Assembly (NCBI GenBank): GCA_046328035.1
Contig: JAXLXI010000003.1
Coordinates: forward strand, 248,001 to 312,000
Origin: JBGASG01 sp046328035
GTDB taxonomy: Bacteria; Cyanobacteriota; Vampirovibrionia; Obscuribacterales; Obscuribacteraceae
Length of the DNA stretch: 64,000 bases
Reading direction: 5' to 3'
The position numbers and the translations under genes were made by a program. Positions 9,187 through 18,288 of this stretch are shown one piece after another. Numbering within the stretch: the stretch's first letter is position 1; each line of letters opens with the position of its first letter. The notes beneath the pieces are model-generated. The model was not told the DNA's origin, made no database searches, and saw nothing but the letters and a program-made list of their open reading frames with translations.

Positions 9187-9846
9187 TTGTACAAACTAGC
9201 GATCTTCGACTTCGATGGAACGCTCGTCGATTCTGCGCCCGGAATCGTAGACGTCATGCGCGACGTCGTCATCGAATACAACCTGGGCGACGAACTCTTG
9301 CAGCAGTGGAGTCTTCTGATTGGCGTTCCGCTCTTGAGACAAGCCGAGATCCTCTTTCCCGAGAAGACGCCGGAGTTTCATGCCGAGCTGGCCAACCGCT
9401 ATCGCGCCATCTACGACACCAAAACCATCGAGATCTGCCCGTTGTTTCCGGGACTTCTCGACATGCTCGAGCGGCTGCATGAACGCGATGTCTTCATGTC
9501 CATAGCGTCTTCCAAGCGCCGTAATTTGATCGACACGGTGCTCGAGCACCACAACCTGTCGCAGTATTTCAAAATGGTGGTTGGCGCTCAGGATGTTGAA
9601 CACCACAAACCGCACCCGGAGTCGGTTTTGCGCACGGTAAAAGACCTCAATATTCCGATTGCACAGACCGTCGTCATTGGTGACTCATCGTTCGACCTCG
9701 ACATGGCTCGCAACGCCGGCGCCGATGCGATTGGAGTGACTACCGGCATTCACACCCGAGAGTTGCTTGAAAAATCGCAACCTCGTCACATTGTGAGCAG
9801 CCTCGATGAAGTTACCCCATTAATCTTGAATGGCAGGGCCAGTTAG
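9187..9846 (+). CDS. HAD-superfamily phosphatase, phosphoglycolate phosphatase-like
   Basis: 219 residues. All four HAD motifs are visible: DFDGTLVDS near residue 7 (nucleophile and acid Asp), the Ser of SIASSKRR, the Lys of HHKPHPES, and GDSSFDLDMARNAG. The alpha-helical cap is inserted after motif I, as in Gph/PpaX-type enzymes, which dephosphorylate 2-phosphoglycolate or pyrophosphate. The start is a TTG one base after the carA stop, implying translational coupling. Why it is paired with carA is unknown. Confidence 0.85.
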   Translation: MYKLAIFDFDGTLVDSAPGIVDVMRDVVIEYNLGDELLQQWSLLIGVPLLRQAEILFPEKTPEFHAELANRYRAIYDTKTIEICPLFPGLLDMLERLHERDVFMSIASSKRRNLIDTVLEHHNLSQYFKMVVGAQDVEHHKPHPESVLRTVKDLNIPIAQTVVIGDSSFDLDMARNAGADAIGVTTGIHTRELLEKSQPRHIVSSLDEVTPLILNGRAS

Positions 9847-9941
9847 GAATTTCGCGTTGCCAAGCGAGAATTAACCTGCAAGAGAGTTTTCTCATACATT
9901 GACTTCCTGATCGCGGCAACACAAGAGCGAAAGTGGTCGTC

Positions 9942-9950
9942 TGGTATGAT
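9942..9950 (+). promoter_or_regulatory. Extended -10 promoter candidate for the TPR-lpt operon
   Basis: TGG followed by TATGAT (TATGAT at 9945-9950), about 100 bases before the TPR gene. No good -35, which extended -10 promoters can do without. Prediction only. Confidence 0.4.
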
Positions 9951-10050
9951 CAGACCCACATAATTGCAACCTGCGTAGATGCAGTCGCAGTGAGCGTTTT
10001 GAGCGTCTCAGCCTGTCCCTTGCATGCTTCGCCACAGGAAGGAATTACCC

Positions 10051-11265
10051 ATGACCAAGCCTTCAGCCGAGATCAGTCGGTTTGTCACAGCCCGTAGCGT
10101 CAGCTTGATGCTGGCAGTCTCATTCGTCGCGCAGTGCCAGCTCGCGGCTCCCGCCGCCGACCCGGCTGCCACCGCCGCGACATCTACCGCCGCGCCCGCT
10201 GCCACGGCAACGCCGGCGACGCCGACCGTCACCCAGAGCACACCGGCCGCCTCACCCGCCAGCGCGTTGAAGGCGCTATCCGCCGCATCCGACGATGACG
10301 ACGCCGTCACCCCGAATGTGGGCGGCAAAGTGATGTGGAAGCCCGGTCAGACCCTCTCCACCGATACCGATGTAGAGGACATTCAACCAACAGACGATAT
10401 CAACATTGCCACCAAACAGGTGCAAGCCTATCCCGACAGCCCTGAAGCATCCTTTATCTATGCAGTCAATTTGACCCGCACCAGCCGGGTCGAAGATGCA
10501 TTAAAAGAAGTGCGCCGCGCGCGCAAACTGGCTGAAGGCAAGGGCGGTCCCGCGTATTTCGACAAAATGATCGAAACCTACGAGGCCATGCTCAAGAACT
10601 TCCCAAACGAAGACCGCGTTCGCTATCACCTGGCGTGGGCCTATTACATGAAGGCTTACGCGATTGCTAAGTATTCCAAGCGCAGTGCTATTTGGAAACG
10701 CGCCAATCCAGAATTGGCCGCCAAAATAGCCGCCGCGCAAGCCGCCCAGGCGCAAGCTCAGGGCCAGGCACCGGCGGCGGTGACCAGTACACCGGCCCCG
10801 GCAGTGGCTGCGGCACCGGCAGCGCCTGCCGCACCAGTCGCGGTACCACTCAATATTGGTGGCGACACCTCCGGACTGGGCAAACTGCTCGGTGCCGTCG
10901 CCGGTCTGTCCAACGGATCAATGCCTACTGACAAGCTGCGTATTCCCACACCTATGGAACAATGCGAGCCCCAGGACGTACCGGAAGTCAAGAAATACTA
11001 TGAGATGGCTTTGCAGAAACTCGACGAAATGCTGGCCAACAAACCGCACGATGTGTGGGCGATCGTTTATCGGGCGCATCTGAAAGCCGAGTACACAGGC
11101 GATCTCACCGACGCAATGAACACGTGGACTCGTTGCAAGAAAGAATATCCTAATAATCCGGCAGCCTATTTCTTCTTGGGCGAAGGTTACCTCAAACAGG
11201 GTAACCTGAAGGAGTCGCTGAATCACGTTTCCAAAGCAGTCGCTCTGCGCGCGCTAGGCAACTAG
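10051..11265 (+). CDS. Secreted TPR protein upstream of the Lpt genes
   Basis: 404 residues. The ATG at 10051 has AGGAAGGAA 7 bases upstream, which decides against an in-frame ATG at 10024. A signal peptide with a hydrophobic core (SVSLMLAVSFVA) is followed by a low-complexity Ala/Thr/Pro linker. TPR-like helices are at about residues 120-230 and 315-404, separated by a second Ala/Pro-rich linker. It is probably a periplasmic scaffold. Being first in the run with lptC, lptA, lptB and lptF suggests a role in envelope assembly, which is an inference from position. Confidence 0.8.
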   Translation: MTKPSAEISRFVTARSVSLMLAVSFVAQCQLAAPAADPAATAATSTAAPAATATPATPTVTQSTPAASPASALKALSAASDDDDAVTPNVGGKVMWKPGQTLSTDTDVEDIQPTDDINIATKQVQAYPDSPEASFIYAVNLTRTSRVEDALKEVRRARKLAEGKGGPAYFDKMIETYEAMLKNFPNEDRVRYHLAWAYYMKAYAIAKYSKRSAIWKRANPELAAKIAAAQAAQAQAQGQAPAAVTSTPAPAVAAAPAAPAAPVAVPLNIGGDTSGLGKLLGAVAGLSNGSMPTDKLRIPTPMEQCEPQDVPEVKKYYEMALQKLDEMLANKPHDVWAIVYRAHLKAEYTGDLTDAMNTWTRCKKEYPNNPAAYFFLGEGYLKQGNLKESLNHVSKAVALRALGN

Positions 11266-11302
11266 CTCTCAAACAGGATCTCTAGAAGGAGCCACTAGGT
11301 CC

Positions 11303-11911
11303 GTGCAACTTCCATCTGTCCGCAGCCTTGTAAAAGTCGGCATCGCGCTGGCTATTCCAGGTCTGATTGCCTGGTTCTTCGTCTATTCGCAACAAGCAGC
11401 GAAAATCGAAGTTGAAGAATACAAAAAAGAACAAAAGGAACACCCGACCGCGGAAGCGCTCGAGGTGAAGGATTACACGCTCAAAGAAGTGGACGGTTCC
11501 AACCAGACACGTTGGTCGTTGATATCGAAGAAAGGCAAGCTGAATCCTGAAACTAAGTTTGTCGAGCTCGACGATGTAACCGTTTCGTACTTCGACGGCA
11601 AAACTCTGAAAGCCCGCATTCATGCGCCTCGCGGCGAAGCCGATGAAACCACCCGCAATGTCAAGATGTTGTCGAAAGACAAAGATCTGGTGCTTGCTGA
11701 AGGCGACGGTGGACAGAACCGTTTCCAGGCTAAACAAGTGGAATTAAATAGAAACAACCAGTTCTTGGCTACAGGGGGTGTTATCATCGAATATCCCGGA
11801 AAGGCGAGGGTTACAGGAGATTCAGCCTCCGGGAAGGTCGATTTTAGCGGCGGCGGACCGAAGAATTTCAAAATCGTCGGCAACACACACGCAGTAATCA
11901 CCGTGCAATAG
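11303..11911 (+). CDS. lptC: LptC-like LPS export protein
   Basis: 202 residues from a GTG at 11303, with AGAAGGAG upstream. One N-terminal membrane anchor (about residues 10-30), then a periplasmic OstA-type beta fold: the ...FVELDDVTVSYFDGKTLKARIHAPRGEAD... strand pattern and ATGGVIIEYPGKARVTGDSA. LptC sits on the LptB/permease complex and hands lipopolysaccharide to LptA. The next gene is an LptA-like protein 19 bases away, supporting the assignment. Confidence 0.83.
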   Translation: MQLPSVRSLVKVGIALAIPGLIAWFFVYSQQAAKIEVEEYKKEQKEHPTAEALEVKDYTLKEVDGSNQTRWSLISKKGKLNPETKFVELDDVTVSYFDGKTLKARIHAPRGEADETTRNVKMLSKDKDLVLAEGDGGQNRFQAKQVELNRNNQFLATGGVIIEYPGKARVTGDSASGKVDFSGGGPKNFKIVGNTHAVITVQ

Positions 11912-11930
11912 AAACGAGCCATCGGAATTT

Positions 11931-13178
11931 ATGAGAATCTCCCATCTTCAACGAAATTGGACCACCATCACGCTCTGCGCAGCCGCACTTGCCACCATCG
12001 GCTTGCGCTCGGCTCAAGCGCAATTCGACAACAGCGCACCCAGCGGTCCGATCGATATTCACGCCGACGAACAAGAGTTCGCCGGTGATTCCGTGATTGC
12101 CAAAGGCAACGTAAGAGTTCTCTACAAAGACAGCGTGATCACCGGACCGATGGCGGTGCTCACCCGCGATCCGGGCGGCAACCCGCAGCGTGCCGTGTTC
12201 ACCGGACATCCGCACCTCACCCAGGGCACCAACAACATCGATGCGGCGGTGCTCACCTTCGACATTATCGGCTCGAAAGTGATTGCCGAAGGCAACGCAC
12301 ACTCGGAGGTAATTTCAAAAGGCGATGACACCGCAGGTGGTGACGGCGGCGAATCGAAACCGAAAGCACCGAGCAAAATCATCACTGATTCGGATCGCCA
12401 GGAATACGACAAGCTGGGCGGCAAGTTCGAAGCCGTCGGTCACGTGCGCGTCAATCACGGCGACATCAAAGTCAATTCAGACCGTCTGCAACTGGTCTAC
12501 GGCGCCGACCAGAAACCCGAGACCGCGGTGTTCACCGGTCACGTCGCAGCGCAGCAAGGAAGAAACACCACGTCAGCCGATACGATGACGTACTTCCTCT
12601 CCACACAACGCCTGCAAGCAACGGGCAACGTCAAATCGAAAGTCATTCAAGAAAAGAAAGACGAGAAAGGACAACCGAAGAAAATGTCCTTCCTCGATAC
12701 AGGCGGTTTGCCGATCGCCATGGCTAAACCAGTCTCCGCATCGGCAGCGGTCCCTGCCACCACAGCTGGTGCAGCACCGAGCAATAAACAAGATCAAGAC
12801 GAAACAATCATCATCACGTCCGATGCCCAGGATTACGCAAAAGATACGGGCAAGATGACTGCTACCGGTTCGGTGAAGGTGTACTACCAGGACACTATTG
12901 GAGCCGGTCCGAAGGTCATCCTGATCCGCAACATGGAAGGCAAAGCCGAGAAGGTCTACTTCATAGGACGCTCTCAGATCTCGCAAACCGGACGACGCTG
13001 GATTGCCGACGCCATCACTTTTGTGGTTGCCGAACATAAGGTAGTCGCCACCGGCAACACCAAAGCATACATTCTGCAAACTCCAACTCCCAGTAAGGGG
13101 GCGCCAGCGACCCAACCGGCGCTGCCGTTCTCCAACAACACACGCATGGCTGACGACCAGCGCGTGAAGAAACTCTAG
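11931..13178 (+). CDS. lptA: LptA/OstA-like LPS transport protein with three OstA units
   Basis: 415 residues, more than twice the usual LptA length. A signal peptide ends at about ...RSAQAQ. Three related OstA-type units follow at about residues 40-125, 150-235 and 285-385, each with an A.G.V.V pattern near its start and a variant of ...AVFTGH.. or ..VYFIGR... in its middle. Lys/Ala-rich linkers join them. LptA forms the periplasmic beta-jellyroll bridge that carries LPS. Three units in one chain could make a preassembled bridge segment. Followed by lptB after 30 bases. Confidence 0.82.
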   Translation: MRISHLQRNWTTITLCAAALATIGLRSAQAQFDNSAPSGPIDIHADEQEFAGDSVIAKGNVRVLYKDSVITGPMAVLTRDPGGNPQRAVFTGHPHLTQGTNNIDAAVLTFDIIGSKVIAEGNAHSEVISKGDDTAGGDGGESKPKAPSKIITDSDRQEYDKLGGKFEAVGHVRVNHGDIKVNSDRLQLVYGADQKPETAVFTGHVAAQQGRNTTSADTMTYFLSTQRLQATGNVKSKVIQEKKDEKGQPKKMSFLDTGGLPIAMAKPVSASAAVPATTAGAAPSNKQDQDETIIITSDAQDYAKDTGKMTATGSVKVYYQDTIGAGPKVILIRNMEGKAEKVYFIGRSQISQTGRRWIADAITFVVAEHKVVATGNTKAYILQTPTPSKGAPATQPALPFSNNTRMADDQRVKKL

Positions 13179-13208
13179 TTCAGCTCGGATCCCTTCAGAG
13201 GCGCGATT

Positions 13209-13928
13209 ATGATCGTTGTCGACCGATTACAGAAAAGCTACGGTGGGCGACGTGTAGTCGACGGCGTCAGCTTCGATGTCAAAGCCGGCGAAGTCGTCGG
13301 ACTTCTGGGCAGAAACGGTGCCGGCAAAACCACGTCGTTCGACATGGTGCTGGGACTGGTGAAACCTGAAAAGGGACGCATCACTCTGGATGGCAAGGAA
13401 ATTTCGAAGGAAGCGATTCACATTCGCTGCCGCAGAGGTCTCAGCTATCTGCCGCAAGAAGCCTCGGTGTTTCGTAAACTGTCGGTCTACGACAACCTGC
13501 GCATGATCCTTGAGTTGCGCGGCTTTTCCCGTTCGAAACAAAGAGCTCGCGCCATGGAGCTGCTCGGTCAGTTCGGACTGGATCACCTCGAACACATCAT
13601 GGCAGTGCAGCTCTCCGGCGGTGAACGTCGCCGTCTGGAAATCGCCCGCTGCCTGGCCAGCGATCCGCGTTTTATCTTGTTGGATGAACCGTTCACCGGG
13701 ATCGACCCGATTTCTATCGCAGACATTCAAGTTTTGATTCGCCGTCTGCGCAACGAATTCAACCTGGGCGTTTTGCTCACAGACCACAACCCCAGAGCAA
13801 CTCTTAAGATTACTGACCGCGCTTATCTCATCGACCAGGGCAAAATCCTGGTCGCCGGCTCGTCCTACGAAGTGGCGAACGATCCGGTGGCGCGCAAGCA
13901 ATACCTCGGTGAGGACTTCTCGTTATGA
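13209..13928 (+). CDS. lptB: LPS export ABC transporter ATP-binding protein
   Basis: 239 residues, one complete ABC ATPase domain: Walker A GRNGAGKTT (34-42), Q-loop in SYLPQEASVF, signature LSGGERRR, Walker B FILLDEPFTGIDP and the switch His in LLTDHNP. The LPQEASVFRKL segment is characteristic of LptB. It powers extraction of LPS from the inner membrane. Its stop overlaps the start of the permease gene by 4 bases (ATGA). Confidence 0.93.
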   Translation: MIVVDRLQKSYGGRRVVDGVSFDVKAGEVVGLLGRNGAGKTTSFDMVLGLVKPEKGRITLDGKEISKEAIHIRCRRGLSYLPQEASVFRKLSVYDNLRMILELRGFSRSKQRARAMELLGQFGLDHLEHIMAVQLSGGERRRLEIARCLASDPRFILLDEPFTGIDPISIADIQVLIRRLRNEFNLGVLLTDHNPRATLKITDRAYLIDQGKILVAGSSYEVANDPVARKQYLGEDFSL

Positions 13929-15022
13929 TCGGCGTCAAGATGCTGGACAGTTACATCGCTAACGAGTTCTGGCAGCCATTGTTATTCGGTATCGGTATCG
14001 TCACCGGCGTCTACTTCGGTGCCGACCAACTGAAGACGATCTTCAAACTGATCATGCAAGCCGGCGTGCCACCACATCTGGCGTTTACCATTCTGGGCTT
14101 GCACTTGCCCGAAGTGATCGTCATGACGATTCCAATCGGGGTGCTGCTGGGTACCTTGCTTGTATTCAATAGATTGTCCGGCGATTCCGAAATCATCGCG
14201 CTGCGCACCAGCGGTATCAGTTTTTACCGCATCATGATGGCGCCGCTCTTGTTCGGCATCATCACGTCCGCAGTTTCGTTCGGCATCAACGAATATGTGG
14301 TGCCGGTCGCCAACCGCACTTCCAAGAAACTGGAATTCGTGGCTCTGTTCAAAACAGAGTTACCTGCCGGTCAGGCCAACTTTACTTATATGGAACGCGG
14401 CAAAGACTTAAAACTCAACCGCGTCTTCTACATCGGCTATTACAACGGGCAGAAGCTGTACAACATATTGATTCTCGACTTCACGCGCGACAAACTGACG
14501 CAAATCATTAGTGCCGCCAGTGGTGCCTGGACGCGCGGTCAATGGGTACTAGAGAAAGGGCGAACGTACGTCTTATCAGGCGATAGCGATATCACCCGAA
14601 TTCTGCAGTTCGACAACCTTGTTATTCCTGGTATCAAGAACGCACAGCAGGCGCTCGACTCGCAGAAGATAGCGCCCAAAGACATGAACATCATGGAGCT
14701 CGGCAACTACATTCAGTTGCTGCAGAAAGGCAATGCCGTAACGCGCGATCTGGAAGTGCGTTTCTACCAGAAGTTCTCGCAACCACTTGCCTGTTTGATC
14801 GTCGCCCTAGCCGGAGCCCCACTCGGCTTGCTGGCTAGACGTTCGCGCAGCAGCATCGGTTTGATCTATTCGGCTGTCATCGTGTTCGCCTATTATGTAT
14901 TGCAATCGACCGCCGGCGCACTGGGCGACTCGGGACGCCTGATGCCGATCGTCGCCGCCTGGCTGCCAAACGCCGCCATCGGCACCGTCGGCTTGATCAT
15001 CTTATACTTCAAGGCCAAGTAA
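13925..15022 (+). CDS. lptF: LptF/LptG-family permease
   Basis: 365 residues, YjgP/YjgQ family. Three N-terminal TM helices (about 15-35, 55-75, 95-115), a large periplasmic beta domain, then three C-terminal TMs with LACLIVALAGAPLGLLARRS, typical of the family. It forms the membrane channel of the LPS exporter with LptB. Only one permease is encoded here, where enterobacteria have LptF and LptG; a homodimer or a second gene elsewhere are both possible. The gene ends 3 bases from the convergent CoA-binding gene. Confidence 0.9.
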   Translation: MIGVKMLDSYIANEFWQPLLFGIGIVTGVYFGADQLKTIFKLIMQAGVPPHLAFTILGLHLPEVIVMTIPIGVLLGTLLVFNRLSGDSEIIALRTSGISFYRIMMAPLLFGIITSAVSFGINEYVVPVANRTSKKLEFVALFKTELPAGQANFTYMERGKDLKLNRVFYIGYYNGQKLYNILILDFTRDKLTQIISAASGAWTRGQWVLEKGRTYVLSGDSDITRILQFDNLVIPGIKNAQQALDSQKIAPKDMNIMELGNYIQLLQKGNAVTRDLEVRFYQKFSQPLACLIVALAGAPLGLLARRSRSSIGLIYSAVIVFAYYVLQSTAGALGDSGRLMPIVAAWLPNAAIGTVGLIILYFKAK

Positions 15023-15025
15023 CCG

Positions 15026-15451
15026 TCAGTCGAGACCGAAGCCGCTCCAGCCCAGTTCGACAAGAACGCAGGCGCCGCCGTGGATGACGGTCAGGCCCGC
15101 TGCCTCAGCTTTTTGCACGGCCGCAAAGCTCTCGGCACCCGGTTGCATCCACACAAATTTGACACCACTGGCAATGGCATCATCGATCACTTTCTCAGTC
15201 ACCGGCGGTGGTGTGATGATCGAAACCGCCTCTACTTTTTCAGGTAACGACAACAGATCCGGATATGTAGGATCACCGAGCACTGTCGTCTCATTCGGAT
15301 TGACCGCGTAAGTCTTCAGGTTCTTCTCCTTGTAGCAGGAGTAGCACCGGTGACTCCATTTACGCGGATTGTTGCTGGCACCTACGACCGCATATGATGG
15401 CGCCGCCAGAAACTGGCGGATTTTTTCTTGAGTAGAGACTGCTGCTGGCAT
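15026..15451 (-). CDS. CoA-binding (YccU-type) protein
   Basis: 141 residues, a single Rossmann-like CoA-binding domain: YAVVGASNNPRKWSH near residue 20, then YAVNPNETTVLGDPTYPDL, ITPPPVTEKVIDDAI and FVWMQPGAES, all standard for this small family. A CYSC pair follows the first loop. Related proteins bind CoA or NAD, but their physiological role is not settled. GAGGT lies 5 bases before the ATG at 15451. Confidence 0.88.
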   Translation of the reverse strand: MPAAVSTQEKIRQFLAAPSYAVVGASNNPRKWSHRCYSCYKEKNLKTYAVNPNETTVLGDPTYPDLLSLPEKVEAVSIITPPPVTEKVIDDAIASGVKFVWMQPGAESFAAVQKAEAAGLTVIHGGACVLVELGWSGFGLD

Positions 15452-15627
15452 GGGATACCTCGGGATTCCTATTTAGATGTTAACTCCAAAAAATTTGTTG
15501 CGGATTGTCATCACGCCATTGTTGCGAATTGTCCCCAAAATGCGGCCTCACGTGGATTCTACGTATTGACGACTCCTGACTTCCACCTTAGTCTTCTGTT
15601 CTACATTAGGCGGATCTACACAGCTCG

Positions 15628-16998
15628 ATGACCCGATCAAACGTTAGCGCACTGACGCCACGACGGATGCCTGCATCCCGGTTTTTGATCATTTTTGCCG
15701 GTGTGATAACCGCAGTAGCTGTACCTGTCCTGCCTTTGGGATTTTTTGCCGGTAACAATAACCTGATTCCTTCAGTCGGCGACCTGATGCAACAAGGTCA
15801 AAACTGGCTGAAGCAAGTCGCTCCCCAGGCGCCGCTGACGCGCACCGCCGGTTCGCAGCGTGGACAATTGCCGCCGGTTACGACGACCGCCCCAGCGGAA
15901 AATCTGCAGTTGCTTGAGCAAGCAGCGAAGAAACTGACTGCTCAGCTCAAACAAAAGCCTTTCGATCCGGCTTTGCACAACAAGCTGGGACTGGTGTACC
16001 TCAGTCTGGGTGATACGGACCAGGCTGTGGCTTCGTTCCACCGGGCGGTCACCAATGCCCGCGATTCGATAGCCCAGGCAAACAATCGAGTGGCGACGCT
16101 GAAGAAACAGGGACAGACCGAGCAGGCTTCGGCTGCGCTTTTAGAAGCATCGCAATTCAATGTAGAGTTGACCGCCGCCCACAGCAACCTGGCTCGTGTG
16201 TACGAACTGCGGGGAGCCCACGACAAAGTGCTGGCTGAACTGGATGCGCTCAATAAGGAAGGCGTTCTTTTCGATGGTGGCACAGCCTCCCAGCGGACGA
16301 TAATCGCCCATCGCATGACCCATGAAACGGCCAGGACACTGGCTGCAGCCGAAGGCTACATGGGTCAAAGGCGCTATGCAGAGGCCGAGATGGCTTACCG
16401 GCGAGTTCTGGAGCAAGATCCGTCAGTCGCCCTCGCTCACCACCAACTGGGTGTGTTGATGGCCATGGGCAACAATCACGTGCAAGCGGTTGACGAGCTG
16501 GAAACCGCCGCCCGCCTCAACCCACAGTCGGCCCAGACGCATAACAACCTGGGACTGACCTACCAAGCACTCGGAATGCCGGGACAGGCAGCGGCAGCCT
16601 TCGCCCGCGCCAGCGACCTCGATCCTCGTTCAGCCGAAGCTGCCATCAATCTGGGCAATTTATATTCGGCACAGGGTCGCCTGGATCTGGCCACTCAGAC
16701 CTTCCGTTATGCGGTCGCGCACGATCCCCGCAACGCCCGCGCTCACAACAATCTGGGCACTTCGCTCTCCTTGCAGGGTGACACGCCGGACGCCATGGTC
16801 GAGTTTCAGCGCGCCATCAAGCTTGACCCCAACATGGCATCTGCACACTACGGACTGGGGCTGATCTTCTACAACATGCGCAGCTACGTGCCCGCCATTA
16901 AAGAGTTCAAGCTGGCTCAGAACCTCAATCCCCAGCTCAGCGATTGTCGTGTGAAAATAGAAGAGGCGTACCGGCGCGTCGGCATGGCCGGCGGTTAA
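15628..16998 (+). CDS. Membrane-anchored TPR protein
   Basis: 456 residues. A single hydrophobic segment (about 19-41) acts as signal anchor, then a Pro/Gln-rich linker, then about nine TPR units from residue ~100 to the end, with repeated YxxxGxxxxA and LDPxxxxAHxNLG patterns, especially HNNLGLTYQALG and AINLGNLYSAQG. Probably an extracytoplasmic protein-interaction scaffold. The start is uncertain: the ATG at 15628 has no clear ribosome site and ATG 15670 is an alternative. aroK follows after 25 bases. Confidence 0.82.
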   Translation: MTRSNVSALTPRRMPASRFLIIFAGVITAVAVPVLPLGFFAGNNNLIPSVGDLMQQGQNWLKQVAPQAPLTRTAGSQRGQLPPVTTTAPAENLQLLEQAAKKLTAQLKQKPFDPALHNKLGLVYLSLGDTDQAVASFHRAVTNARDSIAQANNRVATLKKQGQTEQASAALLEASQFNVELTAAHSNLARVYELRGAHDKVLAELDALNKEGVLFDGGTASQRTIIAHRMTHETARTLAAAEGYMGQRRYAEAEMAYRRVLEQDPSVALAHHQLGVLMAMGNNHVQAVDELETAARLNPQSAQTHNNLGLTYQALGMPGQAAAAFARASDLDPRSAEAAINLGNLYSAQGRLDLATQTFRYAVAHDPRNARAHNNLGTSLSLQGDTPDAMVEFQRAIKLDPNMASAHYGLGLIFYNMRSYVPAIKEFKLAQNLNPQLSDCRVKIEEAYRRVGMAGG

Positions 16999-17023
16999 TC
17001 CGCGCTAGAAAGACCTCGCAAAC

Positions 17024-17575
17024 ATGCAGACTGTCATTTTGATAGGCCCACCCGGTTCGGGCAAATCGACCTGCGGCGCCCTCCTGGCGCAAAAATTGGG
17101 TTGGACTTTCACCGACATCGACGACCTGATTGCCGAGACAGCCGGCATGACAGTAGCCGAAATTTTTGCCCGCCAAGGCGAAGGCTCTTTCCGCAAAATG
17201 GAGTCTCAGATGGTCGATAGACTCCTGGGCGACAAGCCGACCAAATCCCCATATATCCTCTCAACCGGTGGTGGGTTGCCGATTTTTGGAAACAACATGG
17301 ACAAACTGCTCGCCCTGGGCGTGGTTGTCTATCTGGCGGCCCGCCTGGATATTCTGGAGGGCAGGGTAGAAACCGGCGAAAGTCGCCCGCTGCTTGCGGT
17401 TTCATCCCCAGAGGGGGCTGAAACGCCGCCTTCCGATAAATCTGCGACTTATCGCCGACTGGAACAACTGCTTGAAGAAAGGGCGCCTGTTTATGAGCGG
17501 GCGAGGTATAAGATTGACACGTCCGACCTCTCAGCGCAGGAAGTCGTAAACAAGATTGCCCTTTTGCTCTCCTGA
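17024..17575 (+). CDS. aroK: Shikimate kinase
   Basis: 183 residues. P-loop GPPGSGKST (8-16), shikimate-binding DIDD (about 31-34), GEGSFRKME, the STGGGLP glycine motif and the lid Arg in SRPLL. It phosphorylates shikimate at the 3-OH with ATP in chorismate synthesis. aroQ, another enzyme of the pathway, lies about 0.7 kb downstream on the same strand. Confidence 0.94.
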   Translation: MQTVILIGPPGSGKSTCGALLAQKLGWTFTDIDDLIAETAGMTVAEIFARQGEGSFRKMESQMVDRLLGDKPTKSPYILSTGGGLPIFGNNMDKLLALGVVVYLAARLDILEGRVETGESRPLLAVSSPEGAETPPSDKSATYRRLEQLLEERAPVYERARYKIDTSDLSAQEVVNKIALLLS

Positions 17576-17673
17576 CAGAGCAATGGAGCCCTCAACCAAA
17601 AAAATCCCGGCTAAAATGCCGTAGGGAAAAACCCAACCCCTTACCAGCGCCCGATTTCAAGAAGGAGAGTCCA

Positions 17674-18288
17674 TTGCCTGTTTCCCAAGAAGAGTTGATG
17701 TTTTTGCAGTCTCAACTTGAAGGTCTAGAGTCTATCTTTTTGGAGCTGGTGCCATTTGGCGTTGAATTGAAGCGCCAGCAAGTGCAGGATTACTACGAGA
17801 AACGGTTCGACCAGGCAACCAAACCGCACGCCAACGTGGCTGAAACCGAACTGAAGCGTCAGTTCAACACCAAGGCAAACAATGTGCGTAACTTGGTCGA
17901 CAGCGCCGAATCTCTCGGCGATGCCGGCAACAAGCTGAATCTGATCCGGGCCGCCGCCACTTTGCCAGACGAGCGCAGCCGCCCGTTGAAGGGCAACGTC
18001 GGAACGCTTTGTCATGGCTTGCTCTACGAAAATTCCATCGACCAGGAAATCTTCAACGGCATCACCAGCACTCAGGAAATCGGACACGTCGAAGCCCGTG
18101 TTCTGCTGGGCTCCGTTATGTTCTTGATCGTTGATGAATTGAAACTTGGCAGCGGCACCATGGCCACCCGCGAACTTCTGCAGCAGTTGATCAAACTGGC
18201 ACAGGGACGTGGTCTCCTCGCCAAGAACGATCCGTTTTTGATCGAAGCTAATTGCGCTTTAGAGGCAATGAGTGAAGAACACAACTAA
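17674..18288 (+). CDS. Protein of unknown function between aroK and aroQ
   Basis: 204 residues, not recognised. The start is TTG at 17674, decided by GAAGGAGA 5 bases upstream. No signal peptide or TM; the sequence looks mostly alpha-helical and soluble, with an amphipathic first 40 residues (LESIFLELVPFGVELKRQQVQ) and a conserved-looking GNVGTLCHGLLYENSIDQE segment at about 108-126. The end overlaps aroQ by 17 bases, so the two are translationally coupled. A role with aromatic amino-acid synthesis is only positional inference. Confidence 0.72.
   Translation: MPVSQEELMFLQSQLEGLESIFLELVPFGVELKRQQVQDYYEKRFDQATKPHANVAETELKRQFNTKANNVRNLVDSAESLGDAGNKLNLIRAAATLPDERSRPLKGNVGTLCHGLLYENSIDQEIFNGITSTQEIGHVEARVLLGSVMFLIVDELKLGSGTMATRELLQQLIKLAQGRGLLAKNDPFLIEANCALEAMSEEHN

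Noticed and set aside
17598..17626. Intrinsic terminator on the minus strand between aroK and the unknown gene
   Set aside because: The stem is only 6 pairs with a 3-base bulge, and no minus-strand gene upstream would need it.
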